The position numbers and the translations under genes are program-made. From positions 238,900-302,899 of the forward strand of contig NZ_MINO01000001.1 in the NCBI RefSeq assembly GCF_001757355.1: a stretch of DNA of 64,000 bases, read 5' to 3'. Position 1 is the first letter of the stretch, and the number at the start of each line of letters is the position of its first letter. The notes below the pieces were generated by a model, which saw only the letters and a program-made list of their open reading frames with translations, did not search any database and had not been told where the DNA came from. This document shows positions 27,933 to 38,206 of this stretch, one piece after another. The stretch is from Sphingobium phenoxybenzoativorans. GTDB lineage: Bacteria; Pseudomonadota; Alphaproteobacteria; Sphingomonadales; Sphingomonadaceae.

Positions 27933-29816
27933 TCACAACATATCCTCTGGCTGCATCAGATCTGCCAGCCGCTGCGCATGGTCTGCTTTGATCTGACGCC
28001 ACTTCTGTTGTTCCAGAAGCGTTGTCTCGTCCAGCAGTTCCATCATGCGCCGCGTCGCTTGCTCCAACGCCGCCTCGATCTCCGGCCCGGCCGCCATCAC
28101 CCGAATCGCTTCCCGGAGATCGCGACGCGCGATATCCGGCTCAGCTTGTTTTCGGGTGAAGGTGAAAGTCAGCGCGTCGGCCCGGAGCAGCCCTTTCGCC
28201 ATATTATACAGATCACCTTGCCCCAATATGGTAAGGAGGGCCTCCGTTTCAACAATTTCTTCGCGCATTGCCGATTTCAGCAGCAATTCCATGAGAGCGG
28301 CCAGGGGCGCATCGGCTATCCGGAGGTGAGAAAGCTCCTCCGCATGATGGCGTATTTCAACCGGATAGCGCAGCAGTCCGGCCACAACGCCCCGCAGGAG
28401 CAGGCCCTCCAGTCCCGAATTGCTGATGGTCTTGGCCTCATCGGTTGCAGGCGCGATGGGCGGTTTCCATGGTCCGCGGCGATCGGCGGGCCGCCTTTCG
28501 TTGCGGCGGGGCTGAGGCGTGAAAGGACGGCGGGCGAAGAACAGGGCGTCGTGCCGTTCCCTGAAGATATGGGTGTAGTGCGCGCGAATGTCAGAGTGGG
28601 CTATGGCGGCCGTGATGTCGTTCAGCCGCTGCTTGAGGCCAGCGCGCTGTTCCGGCGTATCGAGAGGTCCGGCGGCGACCTCATGAGCCCATAGCCGTTC
28701 GACCAGCGGCTCCGCGGCGCTGAGCACCGCTTCAAATGCCTGAGGGCCGGAGGAGCGCACAAGATCGTCGGGGTCCTGCCCCGGCGGCAGGGTGGCAAAG
28801 CCGAGGCTGTGGCCGGGGCGCAGCAGGGGCAGGGCGCGCATGGCCGCGCGGATCGCTGCCTTCTGTCCCGCCGAATCGCCGTCGAAGCAGAGGACGGGCA
28901 CCTCGACCATTTTCCACAGCCGCTCGATCTGATGCTCGGTCAGGGCTGTACCCAGCGGCGCGACGCTTTCGGGAAAACCGGCCTGGGACAGGGCGATCAC
29001 GTCCATATAGCCTTCGACCACGATGACCCGGCCGGTCTGGCGCGAGGCGGGCGAGGCGCGATCCAGATTGTAGAGCGTCCGGCCCTTGTCGAACAGCGGC
29101 GTGTCCGGAGAGTTCAGATATTTGGGTTCGCCCGCGCCAAGGATACGGCCGCCGAACGCAATGACCCGGCCGCGCGCATCGCGGATAGGGATCATCAAAC
29201 GGCCGCGGAAACGGTCATAGCTTTCGCGTCTGGCCGCCTTGCCTTCCGGCTCGCTGGCGGCGGGATCGATCAGCAGGCCAGCCTCGATCAGCCGGGGTTC
29301 GCCATGGGCGGTGAGGGCCGCCTTGAGCTTGCCCCGCGAGTCGGGGGAATAGCCGAAGCCGAACGCCTTCTGTGTTTCGGGGCGGATGCCGCGCCGTTTC
29401 AGATAATCGCGCGCCTCGCCGCCATCCATGCCGTCAAGCTGCGCGACGAACCAGTCCTGAGCGCCGCTCATCACGTCATGCAGGGTCTGCGCCTGTTCCG
29501 CACGCTTGGCGGCGCGTGGATCGGCGGCGGGGACCTCCAGCCCTGCCGCTGCGGCCAGCTCCTTCACCGCCTCCATGAAGGGCAGGCCGCGCTGGTCGGT
29601 CATCCAGCGGATCGCATCCCCATGCGCGCCGCAACCGAAGCAGTGATAGAAGCCCTTCTCGTCGTTTATCGTGAAGCTGGGCGTCTTTTCATTATGGAAA
29701 GGGCAACAGGCCTTATATTCGCGGCCCGCCTTTTGGACCTTCACGGTCTTGCCGATCAGGGTCGAAAGCGTGGTGCGGGCGCGCAACTCGTCGAGCCATT
29801 GGGGGGTGAGACTCAT
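27933..29816 (-). CDS. dnaG: DNA primase
   Basis: Makes RNA primers for replication. The 627-residue protein has an N-terminal zinc finger with Cys38, His41, Cys59 and Cys62, the RNA polymerase core, and a TOPRIM domain with [11 protein letters not shown] and [10 protein letters not shown]. The C-terminal DnaB-interacting region follows. The ATG overlaps the stop of the upstream GIY-YIG gene as ATGA, so translation is probably coupled; a Shine-Dalgarno AGGGGAG lies inside the upstream gene's 3' end. It is followed by rpoD after 37 bases. Confidence 0.97.
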   Translation of the reverse strand: MSLTPQWLDELRARTTLSTLIGKTVKVQKAGREYKACCPFHNEKTPSFTINDEKGFYHCFGCGAHGDAIRWMTDQRGLPFMEAVKELAAAAGLEVPAADPRAAKRAEQAQTLHDVMSGAQDWFVAQLDGMDGGEARDYLKRRGIRPETQKAFGFGYSPDSRGKLKAALTAHGEPRLIEAGLLIDPAASEPEGKAARRESYDRFRGRLMIPIRDARGRVIAFGGRILGAGEPKYLNSPDTPLFDKGRTLYNLDRASPASRQTGRVIVVEGYMDVIALSQAGFPESVAPLGTALTEHQIERLWKMVEVPVLCFDGDSAGQKAAIRAAMRALPLLRPGHSLGFATLPPGQDPDDLVRSSGPQAFEAVLSAAEPLVERLWAHEVAAGPLDTPEQRAGLKQRLNDITAAIAHSDIRAHYTHIFRERHDALFFARRPFTPQPRRNERRPADRRGPWKPPIAPATDEAKTISNSGLEGLLLRGVVAGLLRYPVEIRHHAEELSHLRIADAPLAALMELLLKSAMREEIVETEALLTILGQGDLYNMAKGLLRADALTFTFTRKQAEPDIARRDLREAIRVMAAGPEIEAALEQATRRMMELLDETTLLEQQKWRQIKADHAQRLADLMQPEDML

Positions 29817-30166
29817 AATCTCCCCTTTCCTTGGGGGGAGGGAAACACGCTATCCCCGGTCGTCCCGAGCAAAGTTGAGGGACGCTCGCGCGGCGGTTTG
29901 GCGTAGTGAGACACGGCTTTCCAGTCGCCTTGAATCAGCGCCTCCTTCTTAGCGCGGGACCATGGCTTCACGCGTCGCTCAATTTCCAAAGCTTCGATCC
30001 GCGAACCGAACATCTCGGTCCACATGAGCGTCACTGGCAGCCTTTTAGATGTGAAATCACAGAACCCACCGGTTTGATGCTCGCCGATCCTACGGTCCAG
30101 ATCATCGCTATGGCCGGTATAGTACCGACCATCCGAGCAGCGGAGGAAGTAGACCCAAAAAACCAT
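29813..30166 (-). CDS. GIY-YIG nuclease-fold protein with repeat-derived C-terminus
   Basis: A 117-residue UPF0213-type protein. The GIY-YIG signature reads VYFLRCSDGRYYTGHSDDLDRR near the N-terminus, followed by RIGEHQTGG, RLPVTLMW and EALEIERRVKPWSRAKKEALI, the usual order of the single-domain YhbQ-like family. Function in bacteria is unclear; some relatives are structure-specific nucleases. The last roughly 25 residues (ERPSTLLGTTGDSVFPSPQG...) do not look like the family. They are translated from a palindromic repeat arm around 29858-29885, and the frame then runs into the dnaG start (ATGA). ATG 30166 (MVFWVYFLRC) is chosen over 30184. Confidence 0.85.
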   Translation of the reverse strand: MVFWVYFLRCSDGRYYTGHSDDLDRRIGEHQTGGFCDFTSKRLPVTLMWTEMFGSRIEALEIERRVKPWSRAKKEALIQGDWKAVSHYAKPPRERPSTLLGTTGDSVFPSPQGKGRL

Positions 30167-30184
30167 AAGATGATTATGCCCCAA

Positions 30185-30262
30185 CCTTCGTTCGTGTCGA
30201 GCGAAGTCGAGACACGAGGGCGCGGCGCTTTATCCCTCGACTTCGCTCGGGACGAACGGAGG
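30185..30262. repeat. Palindromic repeat element C
   Basis: The arms 30185-30214 and 30233-30262 are inverted repeats sharing CGTTCGT and CGAGCGAAGTCGAG, with a few mismatches, around an 18-base centre. A diverged single arm of the same family lies inside the 3' end of the GIY-YIG gene (about 29858-29885). The element sits between yqeY and the GIY-YIG gene. Confidence 0.8.
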
Positions 30263-30318
30263 TTTGTGACCAATTTGGCCCAAGACCCCACTAGCCTCCC
30301 GCAAGCGGAAGGGGAGGC

Positions 30319-30771
30319 CTAACTCAACGCCGCCTTCACCAGTCCACTCGCCTTGCTCATGTCGATCACAGTGCCGTGGCGCTCCTTCAGGACGGCCATG
30401 ACCTTGCCCATATCCTTGGGGCTGGCCGCGCCGACCTCCGCCTTGATCGCCTCGATCGCGGCCTTGGTGTCCGCCTCGCTCATCTGGCTGGGCAGGAAGC
30501 TTTCGATCACGTCCAACTCCGCCTGTTCCTTCGCGGCGAGTTCCGTGCGGCCGCCGCTTTCGAACATGGTGATCGATTCGCGGCGCTGCTTCGCCATCTT
30601 CTGAAGGACGTCGACGACGATCGCGTCATCCTCCGGCACCTGGGCGGCGGTGCGCAGCTCAATATCCTTGTCCTTCAGCTTCGCCAGGATCAGGCGCACG
30701 GCGGCCAGCCTTTCCTTGTCCCCCGCCTTCATCGAGGCGATCTGGGCGGCCTTTATGGCGTCGCGAATCAT
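30319..30771 (-). CDS. GatB/YqeY domain protein
   Basis: A 150-residue, mostly helical protein of the YqeY family, which resembles the tail domain of the GatB amidotransferase subunit and may bind tRNA. Features include MIRDAIKAAQIASMKAGDKERLAAVRLI at the start (within the helical bundle), PEDDAIVVDVLQKMAKQRRES, and the YqeY domain with FLPSQMSEAD and SPKDMGKVMAVLKERHGT. ATG 30771 is preferred because it matches the family start; the frame extends upstream into the carA leader. Divergent from carA. It precedes the GIY-YIG and dnaG genes on the same strand, an arrangement common in alphaproteobacteria (yqeY-dnaG-rpoD). Confidence 0.92.
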   Translation of the reverse strand: MIRDAIKAAQIASMKAGDKERLAAVRLILAKLKDKDIELRTAAQVPEDDAIVVDVLQKMAKQRRESITMFESGGRTELAAKEQAELDVIESFLPSQMSEADTKAAIEAIKAEVGAASPKDMGKVMAVLKERHGTVIDMSKASGLVKAALS

Positions 30772-30929
30772 GGCGAAGGAGCTCCTCTGTTGCCGGAAAG
30801 GAACAGACATAACCGGAAATTGGATTCGATAATAGCATTGACCCTGCGGCCGTGCGGGCATAGGTGACCGGCCGTTTAACCCGCAGCAGACCGGGTCACC
30901 GCAAAAGCAGCATAAAGGACGCCCCGACC

Positions 30930-32099
30930 ATGGCAGACGCCAAATCCCCGACCGTGCCCAAGGGAGCCACGGGGGTATTGGTTCTGGCGGATGGCACGGC
31001 AATCTTCGGCCGCGGTTTCGGCGCGGTGGGCGATGCGGTGGGGGAAGTGTGCTTCAACACCGCCATGACCGGATATCAGGAGGTCATGACCGACCCCAGC
31101 TATGCCGGGCAGATCGTGACTTTCACCTTTCCTCATATCGGCAATGTCGGCACCAATCTGGATGATGTGGAGGCGGACAATCCCTTCGCGCTTGGTTGTG
31201 TGGTGCGGCAGGACGTGACCGAGCCGAGCAATTTCCGCAATGTCGAGCCGTTCGACCAGTGGATGAAGGAACAGGGCCGCATCGGCCTCTCCGGCGTCGA
31301 CACCCGCGCGCTGACCCGGATGATTCGCGTGAAGGGCGCGCCCAATGCGGTGATTGCGCATGACCCGGATGGCGCTTTCGATATCGCGGCGCTGACGGAA
31401 AAGGCAAAGGCTTGGCCGGGGCTGGAGGGCATGGACCTGGCCATAGAGGTGACGGCCAAGGAAAGCCGCGCGTGGAAGGACGGCCCGTGGAAGCTGGGCT
31501 TCGGCTATGGCTTGGACGAGGCAGGTGATGAACGCCCCCATGTCGTCGCGATCGATTATGGCGCGAAGAACAATATCTTCCGCAATCTGGTGAAGGCTGG
31601 CGCCAAGGTTACGGTGCTGCCCGCGACGGCGACCTATGACGAGGTGATGGCGCTGAAGCCCGCCGGCGTGTTCCTGTCCAACGGTCCGGGCGATCCGGCG
31701 GCGACGGGGGAATATGCGGTGCCGGTGATCGCGAAGCTGCTGGCGGCGGACATGCCGATCTTCGGCATCTGCCTTGGCCACCAGCTTCTCGGCCTTGCGG
31801 TTGGCGCAAAGACGGTGAAAATGCATCAGGGCCATCGCGGCGCCAACCACCCCGTCAAGCGGCTGGAGGATGGCCTGGTCGAGATCACCAGCATGAACCA
31901 CGGCTTCGCGGTTGATACGGATACGCTGCCCGCCAATGCGAAGGCGACCCATGTTTCGCTGTTTGACGGCAGCAATTGCGGTCTGGAACTGACCGACAAG
32001 AAGGCTTTCTCCGTGCAGTATCACCCCGAGGCTTCGCCGGGGCCGCAGGACAGCTTTTATCTGTTCGAGCGGTTTGTGGCGGGACTAGCGAAAGGCTAA
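30930..32099 (+). CDS. carA: Carbamoyl-phosphate synthase small subunit
   Basis: Glutaminase subunit that passes ammonia to CarB for carbamoyl phosphate, the precursor of pyrimidines and arginine. The 389-residue protein has the N-terminal CPSase small domain (VLVLADGTAIFGRGFGA, TAMTGYQEVMTDPSY) and a C-terminal class I amidotransferase domain with the nucleophile in GICLGHQ (Cys281) and the His-Glu of YHPEASPGPQD. ATG 30930 has AAGGA ten bases upstream. The 158-base leader contains a GGTGACC/GGTCACC inverted repeat (30863-30869 and 30894-30900), which could be an operator. carB follows after a small inserted gene. Confidence 0.96.
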   Translation: MADAKSPTVPKGATGVLVLADGTAIFGRGFGAVGDAVGEVCFNTAMTGYQEVMTDPSYAGQIVTFTFPHIGNVGTNLDDVEADNPFALGCVVRQDVTEPSNFRNVEPFDQWMKEQGRIGLSGVDTRALTRMIRVKGAPNAVIAHDPDGAFDIAALTEKAKAWPGLEGMDLAIEVTAKESRAWKDGPWKLGFGYGLDEAGDERPHVVAIDYGAKNNIFRNLVKAGAKVTVLPATATYDEVMALKPAGVFLSNGPGDPAATGEYAVPVIAKLLAADMPIFGICLGHQLLGLAVGAKTVKMHQGHRGANHPVKRLEDGLVEITSMNHGFAVDTDTLPANAKATHVSLFDGSNCGLELTDKKAFSVQYHPEASPGPQDSFYLFERFVAGLAKG

Positions 32100-32102
32100 A
32101 CA

Positions 32103-32327
32103 ATGGCGACGGTTCGCGATTTCAAGATTGAGCCATTGGATAATGCGCGACCTCATGAAGATGTCGAAGCCGTGGTGCGTCTAGTCGATTGCGGTCGAGA
32201 AAAGCTCATTCAAATTGATACTTATGGGCGGCCAGGGCGTGAAATTCCTGGGAAATGCTCTCAAACCATTCGTCTTGATAAAGCAGCTTTTGAGAAGCTG
32301 ATTCAGCTCGGGAAAAGCCATTTCTAA
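32103..32327 (+). CDS. Small low-G+C protein between carA and carB
   Basis: A 74-residue protein beginning 3 bases after the carA stop; its TAA shares a base with the carB ATG (TAATG), so it is translationally embedded in the carAB operon. I do not recognise a family with confidence. The sequence has [21 protein letters not shown] and [20 protein letters not shown], then a helix [12 protein letters not shown]. By my count G+C is about 48%, far below the roughly 60-65% of carA and carB, and codon use is correspondingly A/T-ending. That suggests later insertion into the operon. No signal peptide or membrane segment is seen. Confidence 0.75.
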   Translation: MATVRDFKIEPLDNARPHEDVEAVVRLVDCGREKLIQIDTYGRPGREIPGKCSQTIRLDKAAFEKLIQLGKSHF

Positions 32328-35300
32328 TGCCCAAACGCACAGACATCTCCTCCATCCTCATCCTCGGCGCGGGGCCGATCATTATCGGGCAGGCGTGCGA
32401 GTTCGATTATTCGGGCACGCAGGCGGTCAAGGCGCTGAAGGAGGAGGGCTACCGGATCATCCTGGTCAACTCCAACCCAGCGACGATTATGACCGATCCG
32501 GAATTTGCCGACGCGACCTATATTGAGCCGATCACGCCGGACATCGTTGCCAAGATCATCGCCAAGGAGCGGCCCGACGCGGTTTTGCCGACCATGGGCG
32601 GGCAGACGGCGCTGAACACCGCGCTGGCGCTGTGGCATGACGGCACGCTGGAGGCATATGGCGTGCAGATGATCGGCGCGGACGCCGCCGCCATCGACAA
32701 GGCCGAGGATCGCCTGAAATTCCGCGACGCGATGGACAAGATCGGGCTGGAGAGCGCCAAGTCGCGCATCGCCCACACGATCGAGGAAGCGATGGACGCG
32801 CTGGACTTCGTGGGCTTGCCCGCGATCATCCGGCCCAGCTTCACGCTGGGCGGCACCGGCGGCGGCGTCGCCTACAACCGCGACGAGTTCAAGAAGATCG
32901 TGCTGTCCGGTCTCGACGCTTCGCCCACGACCGAGGTGCTGATCGAGGAATCGCTGCTCGGCTGGAAAGAATATGAGATGGAGGTCGTCCGGGACCGGAA
33001 CGACAATTGCATCATCATCTGCTCTATCGAGAATGTCGATCCGATGGGCGTCCATACCGGCGATTCCATCACCGTCGCGCCGGCGCTGACGCTGACCGAC
33101 AAGGAATATCAGATCATGCGCAACGCCAGCATCGCTGTGCTGCGCGAGATCGGCGTCGAGACGGGCGGGTCGAATGTCCAGTTTGCGGTGAACCCCGCCG
33201 ATGGCCGCCTGGTCGTTATCGAGATGAACCCGCGCGTTTCGCGGTCCTCTGCGTTGGCCTCCAAGGCGACGGGCTTCCCCATTGCAAAGGTCGCGGCGAA
33301 GCTGGCCGTCGGCTACACGCTGGACGAAATTGAGAATGATATCACCGGCGCGACGCCTGCGAGTTTCGAGCCGACCATCGACTATGTCGTGACCAAGATC
33401 CCGCGCTTCGCCTTTGAGAAGTTCAAGGGCGCCGAGCCGCTGCTGGGCACCGCCATGAAGTCAGTCGGCGAGGTGATGGCCATTGGCCGGTCGATCCATG
33501 AGTCCATGCAGAAGGCGCTGCGGGGACTGGAGACGGGCCTGTCGGGCTTCAATGTGGTCGACCATCTGGTCGGCGCGCCCAAGGATGACATCATCGCCGC
33601 TCTGGCGCTGCCGACGCCCGACCGGTTGCTGGTCGCGGCCCAGGCTTTGCGGGAAGGGCTGAGCGTCGAGGAAGTGCACGCCATCGCCAAATATGATCCC
33701 TGGTTCCTGGAACGGATCAAGGAGATTGTCGAGGCGGAGCAGGAGGTTATCGATAACGGTCTGCCGCAGGATGCCGATGGTATGCGTCGCCTGAAGTCGA
33801 TGGGTTTCTCCGATAAGCGGCTCGCCTGGCTGGCGCTGCAGTCGGCCAATCTGCGTCCCGGCATGCGGCGCGCCGTGGCGCGCGGATCGGGCCTGATCCG
33901 CGAGGCTGTGGTCGCGATGACCGGCGGCATCACCGAGGATGAGGTGCGGGCGCTGCGTCACAAGCTGAACGTGCGTCCGGTGTTCAAGCGCATCGACACC
34001 TGCGCCGCAGAGTTCGAGGCGCGCACGCCCTATATGTATTCGACCTATGAGGCGCCCAGCTTCGGCGAACCGGAAAATGAGGCGATGCCGTCCGACCGCA
34101 AGAAGGTGGTCATCCTGGGTGGCGGGCCGAACCGGATCGGGCAGGGGATCGAGTTCGACTATTGCTGCTGCCACGCCTGCTTCGCGCTGGAGGATGCGGG
34201 TTACGAGACCATCATGGTCAATTGCAATCCGGAGACGGTGTCTACTGATTATGACACGTCCGACCGCCTGTATTTCGAGCCGCTGACGGCAGAGGATGTG
34301 CTGGAGATCCTTGAGGTCGAGAAGTCCAACGGCACGCTGGTTGGCGTGATCGTCCAGTTTGGCGGCCAGACGCCGCTCAAGCTGGCGCAGGCGCTGGAGG
34401 ATGCGGGTATTCCGATCCTTGGCACCTCGCCCGACGCCATCGACCTGGCGGAAGATCGCGAAAGGTTCGCGGCCCTTATCAACAAGCTCGGTCTGCTGCA
34501 GCCGGCTAACGGCATCGCCCGCAGCCGGGAGGAGGCGATCGCCGTCGCCAACCGGATCGGTTATCCTGTGCTTATGCGCCCCAGCTATGTGCTTGGCGGC
34601 CGGGCAATGGAGATCGTCGACGGGCAATCCCAGCTTGAGGAATATATCGCCACCGCCGTTCAGGTGTCCGGCGACTCGCCGGTGTTGATCGACCAGTATC
34701 TGCGCGACGCGATAGAGGTGGACGTGGATGCGCTGTGCGACGGAGACGATGTTGTCGTGGCGGGCGTACTCCAGCATATCGAGGAGGCAGGCGTCCATTC
34801 AGGCGACAGCGCCTGTTCGCTCCCGCCCTACAGCCTTCCTGTAGAGATTGTAGCGGAGATCGAACGGCAGGCGGAGGTTCTTGCTCATGCGCTGGAAGTG
34901 CGCGGACTGATGAACATCCAGTTCGCGGTGAAGGACGGGCAGGTCTATCTGATCGAGGTCAACCCGCGCGCGAGCCGCACCGTGCCCTTCGTCGCCAAGG
35001 CCATCGGTACGCCCATCGCCAAGATCGCAGCGCGGGTGATGGCCGGCGAGAAGCTGAAAAGCCTGCCGAAGATCGACCGGAACGCCATACAGCATGTGGC
35101 GGTCAAGGAAGCGGTTTTCCCCTTCGCCCGCTTCCCCGGAATCGACCCGATCCTGTCACCGGAAATGAAAAGCACCGGCGAAGTCATGGGGATCGATCAG
35201 GATTTCTCCACCGCCTTTGCCAAGGCGCAGATCGGGGCTGGCACCATGTTGCCGGTGCAGGGATCCGTGTTCATCTCGGTGAAGGACAGCGACAAGACCG

Positions 35301-35665
35301 TGATCCTGCCCGCCGCGCGCAAGATTGCGGATATGGGCTTTACCATCGTGGCGACCGGTGGAACGGCGCGCTACCTGGAGGAACAAGGGCTGCCCGTCGA
35401 AACCGTCAACAAGGTGGCTCAGGGGCGTCCGCACATCGTGGACAGGATCACCGATGGCGGCATCGACCTGATTTTCAACACCACGGAGGGATGGCAATCC
35501 TTGAAGGACAGCCAGTCCATCCGCGCCAGCGCGCTGACAAAGAAGGTGCCGAGTTTCACCACGGCGGCCGCCAGCGTCGCCGCCGTTGACGCCATTGAGG
35601 CGTTACGCGGACATGCACTTGAAGTACGCGCCCTCCAATCCTATTATCACCTGTCGCAAGACTAA
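32327..35665 (+). CDS. carB: Carbamoyl-phosphate synthase large subunit
   Basis: Synthesises carbamoyl phosphate from bicarbonate, ammonia (from CarA) and two ATP. The 1112-residue protein has two homologous ATP-grasp halves, beginning [20 protein letters not shown] and [20 protein letters not shown]. The metal-binding motifs lie in [12 protein letters not shown] and [18 protein letters not shown]-terminal methylglyoxal-synthase-like allosteric domain (about 970-1112, with [15 protein letters not shown]) is complete. Length is standard or slightly long. Its start overlaps the stop of the small inserted gene. The frame runs uninterrupted to 35665. Confidence 0.97.
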   Translation: MPKRTDISSILILGAGPIIIGQACEFDYSGTQAVKALKEEGYRIILVNSNPATIMTDPEFADATYIEPITPDIVAKIIAKERPDAVLPTMGGQTALNTALALWHDGTLEAYGVQMIGADAAAIDKAEDRLKFRDAMDKIGLESAKSRIAHTIEEAMDALDFVGLPAIIRPSFTLGGTGGGVAYNRDEFKKIVLSGLDASPTTEVLIEESLLGWKEYEMEVVRDRNDNCIIICSIENVDPMGVHTGDSITVAPALTLTDKEYQIMRNASIAVLREIGVETGGSNVQFAVNPADGRLVVIEMNPRVSRSSALASKATGFPIAKVAAKLAVGYTLDEIENDITGATPASFEPTIDYVVTKIPRFAFEKFKGAEPLLGTAMKSVGEVMAIGRSIHESMQKALRGLETGLSGFNVVDHLVGAPKDDIIAALALPTPDRLLVAAQALREGLSVEEVHAIAKYDPWFLERIKEIVEAEQEVIDNGLPQDADGMRRLKSMGFSDKRLAWLALQSANLRPGMRRAVARGSGLIREAVVAMTGGITEDEVRALRHKLNVRPVFKRIDTCAAEFEARTPYMYSTYEAPSFGEPENEAMPSDRKKVVILGGGPNRIGQGIEFDYCCCHACFALEDAGYETIMVNCNPETVSTDYDTSDRLYFEPLTAEDVLEILEVEKSNGTLVGVIVQFGGQTPLKLAQALEDAGIPILGTSPDAIDLAEDRERFAALINKLGLLQPANGIARSREEAIAVANRIGYPVLMRPSYVLGGRAMEIVDGQSQLEEYIATAVQVSGDSPVLIDQYLRDAIEVDVDALCDGDDVVVAGVLQHIEEAGVHSGDSACSLPPYSLPVEIVAEIERQAEVLAHALEVRGLMNIQFAVKDGQVYLIEVNPRASRTVPFVAKAIGTPIAKIAARVMAGEKLKSLPKIDRNAIQHVAVKEAVFPFARFPGIDPILSPEMKSTGEVMGIDQDFSTAFAKAQIGAGTMLPVQGSVFISVKDSDKTVILPAARKIADMGFTIVATGGTARYLEEQGLPVETVNKVAQGRPHIVDRITDGGIDLIFNTTEGWQSLKDSQSIRASALTKKVPSFTTAAASVAAVDAIEALRGHALEVRALQSYYHLSQD

Positions 35666-35756
35666 ACTCTCCCAAAGAGTGATTGAGGCAGCGGGGCGCT
35701 TTGATAGCGGGGCGCCCAGAGAGAATTATTGACGAAGAAGGCTATTGGGGAACGCG

Positions 35757-36233
35757 ATGGCGACCGTTGAAAAGATGCCCATGCTGATGGTTGGTTATGA
35801 GAAGCTGACAGCGCAGCTTCGTGACCTGAAGGCAGAGCGTCCCTTGATCGTGGATGCGATCGAGGAAGCGCGCGCGCATGGCGACCTTTCGGAAAATGCC
35901 GAATATCACGCGGCCAAGGAACGTCAGGGCCAGGTGGAAGCGTCGATCGCCGACCTGGAGGACAAGCTGTCCCGTGCGCAGATCATCGATCCCAAGGAGC
36001 TTTCGGGCGATAAGGTCGTGTTCGGCGCGACCGTGACCCTGCTTGACGAAGATGACAAGCCGGTCACCTATCAGCTTGTCGGTCAGGCCGAGGCGGACGC
36101 CAAATCGGGCATGATCTCCTATAACAGCCCGCTGGGCCGCGCGCTCATCGGTCGCCAGATCGGCGATGAGGTGGAGGTCACGGTGCCGTCGGGCGAGAAG
36201 TTCTACCTGGTCGATAAGATCGAGTTCGTCTGA
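35757..36233 (+). CDS. greA: Transcription elongation factor GreA
   Basis: Rescues backtracked RNA polymerase by stimulating transcript cleavage. The 158-residue protein has the N-terminal coiled coil with the catalytic acidic tip ([17 protein letters not shown]) and the C-terminal FKBP-like domain ([33 protein letters not shown]). ATG 35757 ([10 protein letters not shown]) gives the usual length; an in-frame TTG lies 12 bases upstream. It is 91 bases downstream of carB and could be partly co-transcribed. It is 7 bases upstream of the rhomboid gene. Confidence 0.96.
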   Translation: MATVEKMPMLMVGYEKLTAQLRDLKAERPLIVDAIEEARAHGDLSENAEYHAAKERQGQVEASIADLEDKLSRAQIIDPKELSGDKVVFGATVTLLDEDDKPVTYQLVGQAEADAKSGMISYNSPLGRALIGRQIGDEVEVTVPSGEKFYLVDKIEFV

Positions 36234-36240
36234 CCCTGCG

Positions 36241-36909
36241 ATGAAAATCCCAAGGGGCAGGGCGACGGATTGGGTGGCGGGCATTACCACCCTTGCCTTT
36301 CTCATCATATTTCTGACCGGATATACCGATAGCGCGGCTTTGATGGCGGGCTTCATCCCGTTGCGCGCGACAGATCCGGCCGCCTTTGCTCAGATCGCGG
36401 AGTCGGCCGGGATGTTGCCGGTATGGCTGACTCCGCTCAGCGCCATGTTCGTCCATGCGGGCTGGATGCATATTGCGTTCAACATGCTGATGCTGATGTT
36501 CTGTGGACGGCATGTCGAACATGTGATGGGCGCGAAACTGCTGCTTGGGCTGTATGCCATAGGCGCCTATGCGGCCGCCGCGGCCCAATGGCTCTGGGAA
36601 CCGCAGGCCTATAATCCGATGATTGGCGCCAGTGGCGGCATTTCGGCTCTGCTCGGCACCTATGCCTTGCTCTACAGCCAGCAGAATGTCCGCGCGTTCG
36701 GGCCTGTTTCCGCAAATGTGATGCGTATTCTATGGCTTGCCGCGGGTTGGGCGGCGATCCAGTTGATGATCGGTGTGGCGATGCGCGGCGCTGCGGGCGA
36801 TCTGGGCCATATTGCCGTGGCCGCGCATATCGGCGGATTTATGGCCGGACTGGTCCTGACAAAACCCGCCCTGAGACTGAGATTCCGCAAGAGGCCGGCA
36901 AGCGTCTGA
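36241..36909 (+). CDS. Rhomboid-family intramembrane serine protease
   Basis: A 222-residue polytopic protein with about six hydrophobic segments. The catalytic serine lies in GASGG (Ser131) and the catalytic histidine in VAAHIGGF (His196). The conserved HAGWMHIAFNMLML helix with the oxyanion-side His and Asn is also present. It therefore looks active; substrates are unknown. ATG 36241 follows the greA stop by seven bases. It converges with the DUF4170 gene (24 bases between stops). Confidence 0.92.
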   Translation: MKIPRGRATDWVAGITTLAFLIIFLTGYTDSAALMAGFIPLRATDPAAFAQIAESAGMLPVWLTPLSAMFVHAGWMHIAFNMLMLMFCGRHVEHVMGAKLLLGLYAIGAYAAAAAQWLWEPQAYNPMIGASGGISALLGTYALLYSQQNVRAFGPVSANVMRILWLAAGWAAIQLMIGVAMRGAAGDLGHIAVAAHIGGFMAGLVLTKPALRLRFRKRPASV

Positions 36910-36933
36910 TCGATTTGCCGGCTTGGGCGCCAG

Positions 36934-37146
36934 TTAAGCGCCTGGCTCCAGCAGCCGGTGCAGATGGACAACGACATACTTCATTTCCGCATCATCGACG
37001 GTGCGCTGCGCGGCGGCGCGCCAGGCCTTTTCCGCCGTAGCGAAGTCAGGAAACACGCCGACGAAATCGATGGCGTTCAGATCTTCAAATTCCAGGCCCT
37101 GCGGATCTTTCACACGGCCACCCATCACCAGATGCATTTTGCTCAT
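36934..37146 (-). CDS. DUF4170 protein
   Basis: A 70-residue protein with the DUF4170 pattern: MHLVMGGRVKD, a DFVGVFPDFATAEKAWRAAAQ helix, and a C-terminal YVVVHLHRLLEPG. The family is small, alphaproteobacterial and without known function. Convergent with the rhomboid gene. A 113-base gap separates it from the next gene on the same strand. Confidence 0.88.
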   Translation of the reverse strand: MSKMHLVMGGRVKDPQGLEFEDLNAIDFVGVFPDFATAEKAWRAAAQRTVDDAEMKYVVVHLHRLLEPGA

Positions 37147-37259
37147 GGCGTCGCTATTCCTTTCACGGGGAGTGAGCGACCGCCATTAGCAGCGCTATCC
37201 GCCCTTTCCAAGGGGCGGTAGCGCGAAAATCCCGGCTTTTCCTTTATGCTTTGGGCCTG

Positions 37260-37883
37260 TCAGGCCTTTGGCAAGCGCTGGTTCACCGCCTTGCCCGCAG
37301 CGATGAGCGCGTCGCCGGCCTTATGCGCCGCACTCTCCGCAAGGCGGGATGCGCGTTCGGGCAGGCGCGCGCGCTCGATGGCCTCGCGCGCCGCCTCTGC
37401 CGCCTCGGTTGCGCGCGAACGGACAGTTGCGGGAATGTCTGCATCGGCAAGCGCTGTCCGGGCGGTGGAGGTCAGCTCCGCAGCCTTGGCGCGCGCCGCC
37501 GCCGCCGCTTCACCGGCGCGGACGCGGACAGCTTCTGCGGCCTCGCTCTGCTCCAGCGCATCCTTGGCCGATTTCGCTGCCGCCAGAGCGCGTGCGCCCA
37601 CAGCCGTTGCTATGCCGGGAGCAGCCTTGGCGGCCGCACGGCCACGCGGGAACAGCAGGGATATCAGCGCACCCGCAGCAACCGCCGCTGCAGTGGCCGC
37701 AATCGGATGCTCGACGATGAAGCGATTGGCAGCGCTTGCCGCCTTCAGGCCCTGGTCACGCGCGGTCGCATAGCTTTCACCCGCAGCCTTTCGCGCACCG
37801 TTCAATCTTTCCACCGCGGCTCCGGCTTTGCCGTCTGCATATTCGCGAATGCGGCCAAGCTGATCGTGAATGTCGCTGCTCAT
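37260..37883 (-). CDS. Ala-rich YqjD/ElaB-like protein
   Basis: A 207-residue, strongly Ala-rich helical protein. A hydrophobic segment PIAATAAAVAAGALISLLFP (about residues 61-80) could anchor it in the membrane. The rest is a long amphipathic alternation of Ala, Glu, Arg and Lys (for example AKSAKDALEQSEAAEAVRV), predicted coiled coil. It is the last of four co-directional genes (2-base gap to the preceding one). Resemblance is to small ribosome- or envelope-associated proteins of the YqjD/ElaB kind, but this is only by composition and layout. Confidence in the gene is higher than in the label. Confidence 0.7.
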   Translation of the reverse strand: MSSDIHDQLGRIREYADGKAGAAVERLNGARKAAGESYATARDQGLKAASAANRFIVEHPIAATAAAVAAGALISLLFPRGRAAAKAAPGIATAVGARALAAAKSAKDALEQSEAAEAVRVRAGEAAAAARAKAAELTSTARTALADADIPATVRSRATEAAEAAREAIERARLPERASRLAESAAHKAGDALIAAGKAVNQRLPKA

Positions 37884-37885
37884 AG

Positions 37886-38206
37886 TTAATCCTCCGAAAG
37901 CTTTCTCTCGCGATATTTGTCCCGCCCAAAAACGTATAAGCGCTTGAAAAGTGCCGTAAGCGGACGACGGAAGACAAAAACAATGATAGCGGCCAATGCG
38001 CCGCCCAAGGCAAATCGATGGCGTGTCACGACGGAGCGGGCTTGTTTTCCGCTGTCCTGCAGGGCTTCAACCAGCGCCGCCTGCGCACGCGCTTTCAGGC
38101 GGGATGCCGACAGACGATCGCGAGCGATGCCAAAGGTGGAAAGAAAGCGCTGACGCGCAACATCCGCTTCTGCGCTGGCCCTTCGATAATCATCCATATC
38201 GCTCAT
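37886..38206 (-). CDS. Small membrane protein (DUF3618-like layout)
   Basis: A 106-residue protein with an N-terminal helical soluble part (DDYRRASAEADVARQRFLST, KARAQAALVEALQDSGKQA) and one transmembrane segment (FALGGALAAIIVFVFRRPL) near residue 75. A basic tail follows (RDKYRERKLSED). The ATG overlaps the stop of the holin-like gene by four bases (ATGA). The layout of a helix ending in a single membrane anchor resembles DUF3618 proteins, but no signature residues are diagnostic. Confidence 0.7.
   Translation of the reverse strand: MSDMDDYRRASAEADVARQRFLSTFGIARDRLSASRLKARAQAALVEALQDSGKQARSVVTRHRFALGGALAAIIVFVFRRPLTALFKRLYVFGRDKYRERKLSED

Noticed and set aside
26126..27991. 621-residue open frame antisense to rpoD
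   Set aside because: A by-product of high G+C and codon bias; the minus-strand RpoD is unmistakable.
33461..34798. 445-residue open frame antisense to carB
   Set aside because: Shadow of carB without motif support.
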